The translations under genes were made by a program, and so were the position numbers. From Aspergillus flavus (taxonomy: Eukaryota; Ascomycota; Eurotiomycetes; Eurotiales; Aspergillaceae): a stretch of DNA of 64,000 nucleotides. Shown piece by piece: positions 1 through 10,766 of this stretch (the stretch's first letter is position 1; each line of letters begins with the position of its first letter). The stretch lies in contig NC_092408.1 of assembly GCF_009017415.1 (NCBI RefSeq), positions 2,852,001-2,916,000 of the forward strand. Direction: 5' to 3'. The notes under the pieces are model-generated. The model did not search any database and had not been told where the DNA came from. It saw only the letters and a list, made by a program, of their open reading frames with translations.

Positions 1-1541
1 GGACGAGTATGCAAACCACGTTGATGCAGGTGGCTTCACAATGCCCCTCATTGCTCAGACTCTGGAGAATGCCAACACGTTCCGCCAGCAATTTAACCTC
101 GAACCCAACGACACTTGGACCGAGATCTCAGAGAACGTGCTTCTGCTGCGCCAGAACAACGTAACCCTCGAGTACACTTCCATGAATGGTACGGCCGTGG
201 TCAAACAGGCGGATGTCGTCCTAGTCACCTACCCACTGGCCTACGAGAGCAACTACACAGCCGAAATGGCTCTTTCCGACCTCGACTACGTAAGTTCCTT
301 ACTCACCTGAGATACCACTTCATCATCATCGCATACTAACACTGATAACCAAAAAGTACGCAAACAAGCAATCCGCCGACGGCCCCGCAATGACCTGGGC
401 CATCTTCTCCATCGTAGCGAGCGACGTCTCCCCATCCGGCTGTTCAGCCTGGACCTACCACCAATACTCCTACGATCCCTACACCAGAGGTCCCTTCTTC
501 CAGCTGTCTGAACAAATGCTCGACAACGCCAGCATCAACGGCGGCACCCACCCCGCCTACCCATTCCTCACGGGCCACGGCGGCGCCAACCAAGTCGTGC
601 TATTCGGATACCTCGGCCTGCGTCTCCTCCCCGAAGAAGGAATCTACATCACCCCCAACCTACCCCCACAAATCCCCTACGTCAAATACCGAACCTTCTA
701 CTGGCGCGGCTGGCCCATCGCCGCCGAATCCAACTACACCCACACCACCATCCGCCGCGACACAAAGACCGCCCCCCTCTCCACCGCCGACGAACGCTTC
801 CGAAACGCCACAATCCCCGTGCACGTCGGCAGCGACGAAGCGGAAACCCACACCCTCCAACCAACCGGAAGTCCCCTGATCATTGAGAACCGCCAAATCG
901 GCACAATTCCCACCATGCAAGGAAACCAGATCCAATGTCAGCCTATCACGTCTCCGGATGAGCACAAGGCAGGCCAGTTCCCCATCTCTGCTAATGACGG
1001 TGCGACGTCTACGAAGTGGCAGCCTGCTTCGTCGAATCTCTCTTCTATTACTGTTACCTTGTCGGATACGCAGTTGGCGAATGCCGTGTCCGGGTTCCAT
1101 TTCGATTGGGCTTCTGCGCCGCCGGTTAATGCGTCGGTCATTTTCCATGAGGAGGTTATTGACAATCCGGCTTCTGTGTTTGCGTTTGGGACTCAGGACC
1201 AGGCTCAAGCTGAAGGGGATGAGAAGTATAGAGTTGTTCTCACTTTGACGGGTATTGAGCCCTCGACGATATACACGGCGGAGGAGGAGAACCAGGTTCG
1301 CATTCCGGTTGGGAATACGACTACTACGCAGCTTAAGGAGACTGTGAAGGCGTCGAAGTATGCGACTTTGTTGATTGCTGGGAACCAGGCTCTTAGTGGC
1401 GAGCAGGAGGATGCAGGTGCCACGGTGGCGGAGTGGGTGATACTGAGCCAGGAAGGTGGACAGTCTCAGTCGGCGGCTACTGCGCAGAGGAGGGGTATGA
1501 ATGTTAGGGATAGGGCTTTGTTGGAGAGACTTCGGAGGTAG
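1..1541 (+). CDS. treA: Acid trehalase, GH65 family (5' partial)
   Basis: This is the C-terminal part of a secreted or vacuolar acid trehalase that hydrolyses trehalose to glucose. The window opens inside the gene, with codons starting at base 2. One intron (290-356) has a GTAAGT donor, a perfect TACTAAC branch point and an AAG acceptor, and joins two open frames in phase 0, giving exons 1-289 and 357-1541. Visible family features are the segment beginning DEYANHVDAGG, the stretch around NGGTHPAYPFLTGHGGANQ that shapes the GH65 (alpha/alpha)6-barrel end, and many N-glycosylation sequons (NYT, NAT, NGT, NVT) expected of a secreted enzyme. The last 200 residues are the usual beta-rich C-terminal domain. 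The catalytic centre lies mostly upstream of the window. Identification as the fungal treA/ATC1 type is from remembered family similarity. Confidence 0.9.
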
Positions 1542-1686
1542 GTTGTTTGCTTCTGTGTGATTGGTTTTATTACTCCTAATAGGAATGAATTTTCCTCTCC
1601 GATGAGTGATCTTGCTATGAAGGTTTATTCAACGTGATTGTTACTAGAGATTGGCCTCGTAGTATAGCCTCTGCTACCTATCTTGC

Positions 1687-1747
1687 TGGATATAGTACAT
1701 GGATATAGTACATGGATATAGTATAAGGATATGGTATATGGATAGAG
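1687..1747. repeat. 13-bp tandem repeat (minisatellite)
   Basis: About 4.7 copies of the 13-mer TGGATATAGTACA lie head to tail. The first two copies are identical and later ones have one to three changes. It sits in the 500-bp gap between the trehalase stop and the phosphate carrier start, so it is intergenic or in the trehalase 3' UTR. Confidence 0.85.
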
Positions 1748-1804
1748 GATCCACCAGAACGGGAGATGCCGACGGGCCGACAGCCCCCATTCTACCCAAA
1801 GGGG

Positions 1805-1813
1805 TTAGGGTTA
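1805..1813 (+). promoter_or_regulatory. Telobox-like motif TTAGGGTTA upstream of phosphate carrier
   Basis: A TTAGGGTTA motif lies about 230 bp upstream of the phosphate carrier start codon. Such telomere-repeat-like boxes occur in promoters of highly expressed genes in fungi and plants and can bind Myb-type telobox factors. Function here is inferred only from sequence and position. A second copy at 3639-3647 lies downstream of the gene. Confidence 0.35.
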
Positions 1814-2042
1814 AGCGCCGTGCTATAGAATAGCAATCATATCACATCATCGATCAGGCCCCCAAATGCAGGCTGACTTGGCGTCAGCAGGTTCCGGATT
1901 ATTTCGGGACGGCCTTGCCCGGTTGTTCCTGATAAAAACCACTTTGCGACTCTCTCCACCTTCTCCGACAAGCTTCTGCTTCATCCTGGTGTATTATTCT
2001 CCACTCCACCAATCAACCGTCCCTTCATATCATACCGACAAG

Positions 2043-3254
2043 ATGAGCGCTACCACAGCCGCGCCCGTGGAGGCCAAAACCGAGCCCCAGAAGCTAAGCG
2101 GCTTGAACCTGTATTCGCGATTCGCATTCGCCGGAGCCGTCTGCTGTTCCGTCACCCACGGAGGTCTCACCCCTGTCGATGTGTAAGTCGCGCCAATTCT
2201 CGCGAACAACCAAAACGACATCGGCTACAAGCAAAAAAAGTCGCAACAAAGTGACTGACAGATACCTTTGCACAGCGTCAAAACCCGTATCCAGCTCGAC
2301 CCTGTCACCTACAACCGCGGCCTCATCGGTGGCTTCCGCCAGGTCATCCAGAATGAAGGCGCCGGCGCCCTTCTAACCGGTGCCGGTCCTACATTCGCCG
2401 GGTACTTCCTACAGGGTGCGCTGAAGTTCGGTGGTTATGAGTTCTTCAAACAGCAGTCGATCAACACTATCGGCTATGAAAATGCCAGAAACAACCGTAT
2501 CGCCGTCTACTGTGTTTCGTCGGCTTTTGCGGAGTTCTTCGCTGATATTGCGCTCTGTCCGCTTGAGGCGACCCGTATTCGTTTGGTGTCGGAGCCGACC
2601 TTTGCTAGTGGCCTTGTTTCTGGGTTCGGGAGGATTGCTCGTCAGGAGGGTCTTGCTGGGTTTTATTCTGGCTTTGGGCCTATTCTGTTCAAGCAGTATG
2701 TATAACCAGGCTCGGTATCTGGGCTCATGACTCACGTAGATAGGGTCCCATATACCATGTCCAAGTTCGTTGTCTACGAAAAGGTCGCCGAGTTCGCCTA
2801 CGCCAACTTCTTCGATAAGGAGAAGACTAGCGACGGCATGCAGACCGCCATCAATCTTGGTTCCGGTCTGATTGCCGGTTTCGCCGCCGCCATTGTCTCT
2901 CAGCCCGCCGATACTATGCTTTCCAAGATCAACAAGACCAAGGGTCTCCCCGGCGAGGGCACGACTAGTAGATTAATCAAGATCGCTAAGGAGCTGGGTT
3001 TCCGTGGTTCTTTCAGCGGTATTGGTGCTCGTCTGGTCATGGTTGGTGCTTTGACTGCCGGACAGTTTGCCATCTACGGTAAGTATCGGATGATTCTAAT
3101 CACTTGGCGAGGATTGATGGGTCATGTCTAACGCATTTTTTTTGGCAGGTGACCTCAAGAAGGCTATGGGCGCTGTAGGTCACCCTTTTGGAATTATGCA
3201 TAGAGTGTTACTAACTTCTTTAACTAGGTTGGAGGTGTCGAGATCGCGAAATAG
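2043..3254 (+). CDS. MIR1: Mitochondrial phosphate carrier (SLC25 family)
   Basis: This inner-membrane carrier imports phosphate with protons into the mitochondrial matrix. Five exons can be joined in frame: 2043-2182, 2276-2695, 2744-3078, 3149-3174 and 3228-3254, with donors GTAAGT, GTATGT, GTAAGT and GTAGGT. The spliced protein is about 315 residues, the normal length for the family. It has three mitochondrial-carrier repeats, each with a P-x-[DE]-x-x-[KR] signature: PVDVVKTR in the first, PLEATRIR in the second and PADTMLSK in the third. The segment [21 protein letters not shown] is close to yeast Mir1. The start ATG lies in AAGATGAG after a pyrimidine-rich leader. The last coding exon is only 27 bases and ends EIAK, as in relatives. 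Confidence 0.95.
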
Positions 3255-3770
3255 ACGACCGCGACTAAGGAGGTGTAGAATGATGTACATCATAGAGCAT
3301 AGAGGTACTCGGGGTATCCTAATCTACTATAGACGAATGTACATAACCGTGCTAAATTTTATTTACCTTAAGAGAGCCTAGACTTTTGCGAAAAGGAATC
3401 TTTCCGTATATCAATGACTGGATATTGTCGTAAGGAGCTCGAATATGTCAAATATGTGGACGATGTTGCGCACTGGAACGGCCGCACAATGATATAATCG
3501 CCTGGAGCGGTTTTATTGGTAGCTCTGCAGTTGATCTCTTCTATTTTAAGACAACGAGGTTAAACAGTCATGGTGCGTTGTGTTTATAACCCGTATTACT
3601 CAATATAAGCGCATCCGCACCCTTCTGCTAAGTGGACATTAGGGTTAGTATTAGCTAGGAAGCACTGCGTGCCCTTGTCTATCCCGGACAGGCGCGCATC
3701 AGCACCGAGGCATGGCTTCCCGAATGCCAGTATCTGGACACAAACGTCCTGATTCTCACTTCGTGATCTG
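3255..3770. other. Intergenic, no gene seen
   Basis: Holds the 3' UTR of the phosphate carrier and unremarkable sequence. A second TTAGGGTTA-like motif is at 3639-3647. No convincing coding frame is present. Confidence 0.5.
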
Positions 3771-5060
3771 GTGGCTCAACGACAGCCAGAAAATCGCAGC
3801 GCAGCAATCGTTGCGTTAGAAGCTATCGATAAGCATCGGTTCTCCGAGTATTGGCAGAAACCCGAGTCACAGCCGCAACTGCCGTGCTTCTGTCCCAAGT
3901 TATGCGTCGCAGAGGACTTGCAAAACTTGCAGGTCTCTGTGACGAATAACGCGGGAGATGCTGTCATCGAGAAGAGTGTTAGCTTTGTGGCTGCCCAGCC
4001 TGAACTGAGAAATGGGTTCTTGTGCGCTCGGTCGTTCAATGAGACCCGCGTAATACTTTTTGCTGGAGTCTCGTCGCCTAGCGATGACCTGGGGAACATG
4101 AAGCAGCTCTTCCGACTGCCAGACAGTCGGCACCTTGCTTGCTTCTGATGACGCTCTAGACAGATCACGGAGTCCGGTAGGATCCTCGACACCTGCCGGC
4201 CTGCTACCACGTCGATTGGAGGAGAAGGTACTCAGGGAGATAACGGACGCGACTGACATTGTCGTGACCACGGTAATGAATGCCAGAGAGTTGGACAAGC
4301 GCTGCTTTAAGCCGAACGCCGTAATCTTCGACGAGGCGAGCTTTTTCAGGGATCCAGAGTTGTTTCCCCCGCTTTCGATTCTGTCCAGCGTCAACCGGGT
4401 CCACATGGTAGGGAGTACAAACAGCTCAACCCTCTAACCTTCACACTCGAGGGCCAGAGAATGTGGAGTGTCTCGGCATTCGAACGCCTCCATATCGTTG
4501 GTTACCCGTCCGTGATGTTGGACGTCCAGAATCGCTCCGACGCTCGCCTTTACGCTCCCACTTCCGAAGCTTTCTACGATGGACAGGTGCGGTCAGCTCG
4601 TATGAATTGCTCCATGAGCGTAGATTGCCTGTTTGACGGCGCCGTGACTGTGCAGTGGAACAATTGCACATGGCGTCTCCCTCGGGGATTGGGTTGGGCC
4701 AGACTTCCCGCGACGCATCCAAGTCGATCATCAACCAGGGAAAAGCAGAGATTGCCATCCGCTTGGCGAGAGTCATAATCGGTACTGTCGAAATGTTCTT
4801 ATTGTCTCTCCGTACAAGGGGCAGGTGGCTTTAGCCGCCCAGAGATAGGAAGCAATATACCAGGGAACTGAGACGAAGCCACGCATCTAGATCGTCGACG
4901 GGGCGCAGAGGGCCAAGATCGCAATCGGTATGCTCACGAAGAATAGCGGATATCCGGGGTTCATGTTCTCGTCACGTCGCATGAACGTCACGACCTCCAG
5001 GGCAAAACACTGCGTGGCCATCCGCGTAAACTCTCCTCAAATCCAGTATCGGGAGACTGT
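3771..5060 (+). pseudogene. Decayed SF1 (Upf1/DNA2-like) RNA/DNA helicase
   Basis: Pieces of a superfamily 1 helicase appear in order on the + strand but are broken by frameshifts and stops. The clearest block is 4240-4436, with DIVVTTVMNAREL followed by NAVIFDEAS, the Walker B/motif II region, and then VNRVHMVG, the position of motif III. In intact relatives the next residues carry the GDHKQLPP signature, here changed to GSTNSS before a stop. A shifted frame at 4441-4620 continues with MWSVSAFERLHIVGYP and LDVQNR (motif IV-like). Further on, a segment near 4738-4850 resembles an intact AIRLARV...SPYKGQVAL string only if a frame is changed. The region near 4960-5040 reads RRMNVTTSRAKHCVAI, which is motif VI. 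No Walker A motif was found. Interpretation: an old, inactive copy. Confidence 0.75.
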
Positions 5061-6241
5061 TGATATGTTCGTTTTCATTGGGGAGAGAAACTAGTCATGT
5101 ACTTCAGTCAGATACCAAGTGCGTCTTGGTACCCTATCTGCTAGCCATGAGAATCAGACCTGTTATTCCTATCCTTTCCATTTGTCTACCGCAAGTCTTT
5201 ATTTCATCACTTAATGCGCCTATTTATTGATTGGCTCGACGAATCTTTCTGCAATTTCTGCTCACTGGAACTCTACAGGCGCAGTCGCTCATGTACGTTT
5301 CTACGATAATTTTATAATTCAATCGTCTTCCTCAAACACTGCATGTCAGCTTCTGCGACTACGGCTGCTATGTATATGTGATTTCGTGGCCAAGAAGCTC
5401 CTCAAATTGATTAAAGCCATTTGCAGCCGAGTTGCCGATTGGCCAAATCATGCGATGAGGCGGAAGATGTGGGACTTGTTGAGCATCCAACGCCTGGAGT
5501 AGCTGGTGGTACCTCAAGTATCCAGCCAATTTGGCCGCCTATCTCTGATTCTGCGCTTCACCAGCAGGAGAATCAGCCTACGACGTTAAGCGTGCGACGA
5601 AGACAGCAGAGTCCTGGCAAGACGCGTGATAGCTCTTCAACTAGGTCCTCTCCTATCCGCAGAGTTCTTGAGTAACCAGATGGATTGAATTTGTGACAGA
5701 TTGCTGTGTTACCTACTAAGTAGTTGTTTTTCAGTGTTCCAGCCTAGCTATATCCTACTGGCAACATCAGCTGCATTAACCGCATCAAAAGCTTTCCCGA
5801 CTCTTGGGCCAGTAGCCACATCTCCCAATGATGCACGAGTGGAATCGAATCTTGGTGGTTCGAAGAAAGTAGAACAGTGTATGAAGATGGGGTGGAGGAG
5901 AAGACGATCACAAACTGATCTCGAGGATGGGTGCTTCTAGTTATTCAAGCGCAATTAAGGCGTGGTCTGAGGATTCTCAATTGTTATTTTACAGCTCAGA
6001 GCAGTTAATATGCCTTTTTCTCCATACAATCAAGGTAATTGTCTCACAGTAAAAAGCAAAGGGCGTTCCTTTTAGGCCAGGCAGATTTCATTGACGAATA
6101 TCGTGGGTTGTTAATGTTACTGGAATAGAACTTCCGTTTGTTACTCACAATAAGGCGTGAGAAGGGGAGAAAATATTAAGAAATCAAAAGATTAACGCCA
6201 TATGTATATATCAAGAAAAGCAACACCAACCTGGAAGCAAG
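5061..6241. other. Intergenic or degraded sequence, no supported gene
   Basis: Several short open frames exist, for example 5421-5675 on the + strand ending in a Ser/Arg-rich tail, but none shows family similarity or clear splice partners. The stretch may include the decayed end of the upstream helicase copy. Confidence 0.4.
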
Positions 6242-7064
6242 TCAATCATACCACCGCGAGTATTCCCACCCGTTCAGCCTCGCCTCGTTTACTGGTATAT
6301 AAGGTTGTAGATTCAACTTTTGGTATACGTCCCGAATCCGAACTCCTTGTATGACATCTTCGGATTCCCAATCGTCATCATAGTCCGTACATGTCGAGCC
6401 ACCAAGAATTGAAATCACAAGGTCTGTCTCCATCGTTCTGCCCGTCATTTGTTCTATTTTACGCCATCCAGGAGAATCAGTGTTGCCCCACCAATTGGTG
6501 GCCGGGTTGTCAAGCCCAACCACATCACGATGGAATAGGAAGGCCTCGAACAGTTCTTCCATTCGTAGACCATCCTCTCTTGTCTGTGCATCCGGGTTAA
6601 CATCAGTACAGTTTTATTTGGCAGTAGAGAAATATATGTACCGGTAATTCATAGAATGTGTAACTCTCACTAAAAGCAAAACAGGAAACGAGGATTCCAA
6701 TTCTGAATATAGGAGGCTGCTGGACAAGCATGCGACGCCAGCTTGCTTCAGGACGAATATACGCTTCGAGCTTCTCAGGTCGCTGTAGCATATCCACGTT
6801 GGCTAACAAGGTTAAATTCGAGTTGAAGAAACCAGGAAACTTCTTTGCCAGTAATGCATTTTGCACTTTGATATTCGCGGATGAAGAGTTCATTGGGATG
6901 AAAAAGAGCGCTTTTTGAATAGCGACTGATTCTTGGACTATTCTGTGCCAGGTCTGGCATGTGCGCTGGGCTGTGAGAAGTGTTTGCGTGTCTAGTTGTA
7001 GGAGAATTAATTCGAGAAGCTCGAATGTTGAGAGGGCTATAGCTTGCGCGGTTTGGGTTGCCAT
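6242..7064 (-). CDS. F-box domain protein
   Basis: The protein of 254 residues carries an F-box near its N terminus (residues about 10-50: LSTFELLELILLQLDTQTLL followed by a QRTCQTWHRIV segment). This would dock onto Skp1 in an SCF ubiquitin ligase, with the rest acting as substrate receptor. Two exons, 6642-7064 and 6583-6242 on the minus strand, are joined across a 58-nt intron with a GTACAT donor and CACAG acceptor, both in phase 0. The second exon begins TREDGLRMEELFEAFL, a string typical of the large fungal F-box family with the SWRRMLVQQPPI block at the end of exon one. It is divergent from the NLR-like gene, with about 310 bp between start codons. The substrate is unknown. Confidence 0.8.
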
Positions 7065-7376
7065 TCTTGGGGTTAACTTGGACAGTCAAATGTTGTCTGC
7101 AGTGATTGTTTTGCTCGCCGACATGTCGTGTCCACGCCAAGCCTTGTTTTAATTGGTTCTTCAATTTTCTCTTGGCATGTCCTGGCCATGAATCACTATA
7201 TTTGCTCCCCAAGCTGAGGTGGGGAGGCTATTCAGGCCCTTTCGTGGTTGTTTTCCATTGAGATGCCGTGAGCCATTAGGCAGCGAGATTGGCGCCTATC
7301 ATGCCAAGAAAGTGGGGATCGGTGTCTGGTACTTGAATAGACCGGAGACAAAGCTTGTCAGCATCTTTGAACAACA

Positions 7377-9369
7377 ATGTCGCCCTATAATCACAATCAT
7401 ATACTTGGTAAAATATGCCCCGGGGACTCGACAGCAGAGAGGCAGGAAACCTTGAGCCGGGAGCGAATAGGGACGCTAGGAAACTGGTTTCTGAAAGACA
7501 GGCTCACGCAAGAATGGATCAACGGCTCTGGTCTACAGCTCCTCTGGGCTTACGGACCGGGTAAGTATGGTGCATTTCTATAGGCATGGAAGTGCTAACA
7601 GTCAACTAGCTGCAACGGGAAAGACGTATATCAGCTCTCTTGTTGTTGATCACGTAAGTTCAAAGGAGAGCCGGTCAGGAATTGCAGTATTCTATTTTGA
7701 TGACAGCCATCCACAATACAATGTCGCGGACTTTGGTGTTGCATTTCGTTCTGTATCGAGACAGCTCATGGCTCAAACCATTGACCCTCCAACTGATATC
7801 CTCAACTTAGCAGAGAAATACTCTGCCTTTTACTCTCTGGATGAAGGTGAATCTGGACTATGGAGCCTGATCACCTCGTCTTTCGGGTCAGTTTTCGTGG
7901 TATTTGATGCTGTTAATGCCTCTGAAGCTGCATTAAAAGATATGCTCGTCTACCTCTGTGGTAACAACGTCCACAATTCTCGTCTGCACATTCTTATAAC
8001 CAGTCGCTACCCGCCGCCCCGTTCACTTATCCGAACCTACGAACTGCCTACCATAGTAACCAGGGCAAGCGACGATGATCTCATGACTTACATCATGCAC
8101 GAATTAGGAGATGTATCAGGCGAGAAACATTTATATCCAATACCAAAAGACGTTCGTGGGGCTATGTCCGATATAATTGAAATGTTGGACGGCATGTATG
8201 TGTTATTGCCCTCACCATTACTACACAGCTGCTGATATTATAAAAGCTTTCCTCCGCTCCCTCGGTTCAGAGCTATTTCAGATACATTGAATGAATTGGC
8301 TCAAGTGCTATCTAACGTACCCCCTTCGGAAAAGTCCAAGGCACTTAGCCAGCTAGCATTAAGTCATATAGAAAAAGCAGAACACGAAAAGAATCCCATT
8401 CAGGTGCTCCACCTAGTCTCCACACTAGAAGAAATCGGCTATAAGCCAACAATACCCCAGATTGTGGACTTCCTACCTTTTCTCGGCTTATATAAAAAAG
8501 AGGACAATGACTACACCACTCACGACGTGGCAAATATGTGTGCTCACTTTGCCTCTTTCGGCACATGCACCCAAGCGATGCGAATCCGGTCCCCTCTTCT
8601 CCAAAGCCATTTGTGCGAAGAAGTCTCCAAAAGCAATACCAAAGGGACAATGCTCCGTGCCGCCCTATCCTACCTATCACAGGAGGACTTCCAAAGGGGA
8701 GCCTGCACTTCATCAGCGAGTTTAAAGAAGCGCTTCCAAACTCACCCTTTCCTCCCATTCGCTGCACGGATAATCTCACTCTATACCTCTAGAGTACCTC
8801 ACCAACAGGATGCCCTCGACGACTTCCTGCGATTCGCATCTCACCGCGGCTCCATCGACTCCTACCTTCAGGCAGCAGATGCCTGGCCGTATCAGGATGA
8901 CGACAGCTACGACGAGCTTGAAAGCGCTGAACAGCGCTGGGCGTATTTCCCGCGTGGTTATGGACCGCTCCATGTTGCTGCTCATATTGTCGGTGGACGT
9001 CTCTTTGTTAAGGCTCTACTCCAACAGGCGGAGGATGTCGAGGCACAATCAGGGAACGGGCAGACGGCGTTGCATGTTGCTGCTGGGATTGAGGATGAGT
9101 CTGAAACGGCGAGGACTCTTCTTGAGTACGGAGCCAGTGTGTCGGCGGTTGATGATGATGGAGAAACGCCGCTGTCTATTGCTGTTGTTGAAGGAGATCT
9201 AGAGACAGTAAAGTTACTTGTCGAGTTTGGTGCTGATATTGGGAGCCTTGATACATCTATACTTGTGGAATGTGCTGAGGAGAGGAGGGATGTTGTTGAG
9301 TATTTAACTGGTCTGGGTGTGAACTTTCCGGATGAAGATCAAATGGATGAGGATGATGAGGAGGCCTGA
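7377..9369 (+). CDS. NACHT-type NTPase with ankyrin repeats (fungal NLR-like)
   Basis: Three exons (7377-7560, 7610-8195, 8247-9369) join in frame to give 630 residues. A short N-terminal segment (residues 1-58) is followed by a Walker A loop GPAATGKT at about 60-67. A Walker B-like VFVVFDA comes near 158-164, and LHILITSR follows as the sensor strand, the order seen in NACHT/STAND ATPases. A helical middle region leads to ankyrin repeats from about residue 495 (GPLHVAA, QTALHVAA, ETPLSIAV) and a very acidic C-terminal tail. Proteins of this layout act in fungal non-self recognition and programmed cell death; that role is inferred. The usual N-terminal effector domain is missing or very short. 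The start codon sits in ACAACAATGTC, but an upstream exon cannot be excluded. Confidence 0.8.
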
Positions 9370-10766
9370 TGCTTTCTGAAAAGGATATATACAGACTGTG
9401 TTTTCTTTTATTCCCTTCCATGCGTATTTTGTATGACATTATAAAATCACTAAAGGACGCTTCTGGAGCGAGTCGGTGACGAATAACCTTTACTTGCCGA
9501 GATTTTCTTCTCTTGAAGCTATCTCCGATACCTTACGCTTCAGTTCGATGAGACATCTAGTCAAATGTCTTGTTTGCAACGAAAATCTTGGTGCTCAGGA
9601 CCCAGAGCCAAGGAGCTGTGCCAGGTAACGTAAAAGAGGGGGCGCTATATGGAGCATGACAAGGAGCTACATACAAGGTAACATCGTCCTTACCAATTTC
9701 GCCAATGGCTATTGGACGTCCAGATGCAGCATGTAAGTATCGGCGGTTATCCAGGTCCCAGTATGAGCTTGCAGAGTGGGTGACAGATTTTGGTCTCTGA
9801 GAGCGTTAACCCTACCTACTAATGCAACTCTCCTGCAGACTAACGCCGACCCCGCCTGCCACAGCACTATCAGGTTGATCCCATAACTGACGTCGACACC
9901 TTAAGGCCCCCTCTATTGATGTGGTGTAATCGTATTCTTTCAACCAGGATAAGAAGGGACATGTCAAACTGAGGCCTTGGTGGATGGGTTCGGATAAAGA
10001 GCTTAGTAGCTCAAAGATCTATCTCGGCTTCCGCAAAATATGACACGACAGGTCAAGAAGTGCTTCTACATGTGGAGCAACAGTGCATCTGATTTCACAC
10101 GGGGCTGACCACACTTGCAGTAGTGTTGTTACAGTCTCTGACTAAGAATATCTGCCGGAAGATACTTCCGCTTTGCTCTAGGATCCTTTGCAGATTGAGG
10201 AGATTTGCGTAAAGATTCTTCTGAGTCTCTCAGACCACAATACTAACGACACAATCACAAAGCATGTATACTCTGCGAAATATAAGGATAGATCCAAGTT
10301 GTGCCTGTTCCTTTATAAATAAAAAACCCGTCACTGTTGATATGGTTATGTCGGGCCGGGGCGGAAGGCAATGCTACGTCACTCTCCACCTGCCGCACAG
10401 TCTGACGAAACCACTCGATGCATTCCCTGGTTCACGGACAAAATGGTTGGCGGAAAGGAGTACGCATTGAGCTTTACAGCGCGGGGTATCCGCTTAGTGG
10501 AATCCTTTCGAATTGCTTGCAGGCTCCAAATACGCAGGTGCTACAGGTAGACACGTCGCCCACTCTGCCACTTCACATTGATAGACTTCTGACAGGGATC
10601 CCAAGTCCAAGGAAGCAACTAGATGAGGGAATCTATGCGATAAATACCGGCCAGGAGCGCCGGATATATCCCAACAGCCAGTTCACGTCACCAAACGTGG
10701 GCAAACAATCGTATCTGGCAATCCTACATCTCTACTCTTCAATTTCAGTCATATCTGCTTGTAGTC
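9370..10766. other. Long intergenic region, probable promoter of alkyl sulfatase
   Basis: No supported gene in about 1.4 kb. A TATAAAT at 10314-10320 lies about 450 bp before the alkyl sulfatase start. Short open frames at 10264-10470 and 10418-10792 look like chance. Confidence 0.45.

Noticed and set aside
660..1208. Long minus-strand frame (182 codons) inside the trehalase gene
   Set aside because: Arg-rich translation opposite a well-supported GH65 exon; a shadow of codon bias.
8345..8779. Minus-strand frame of 144 codons inside the NLR-like gene
   Set aside because: Antisense to the well-supported NACHT-ankyrin exon.
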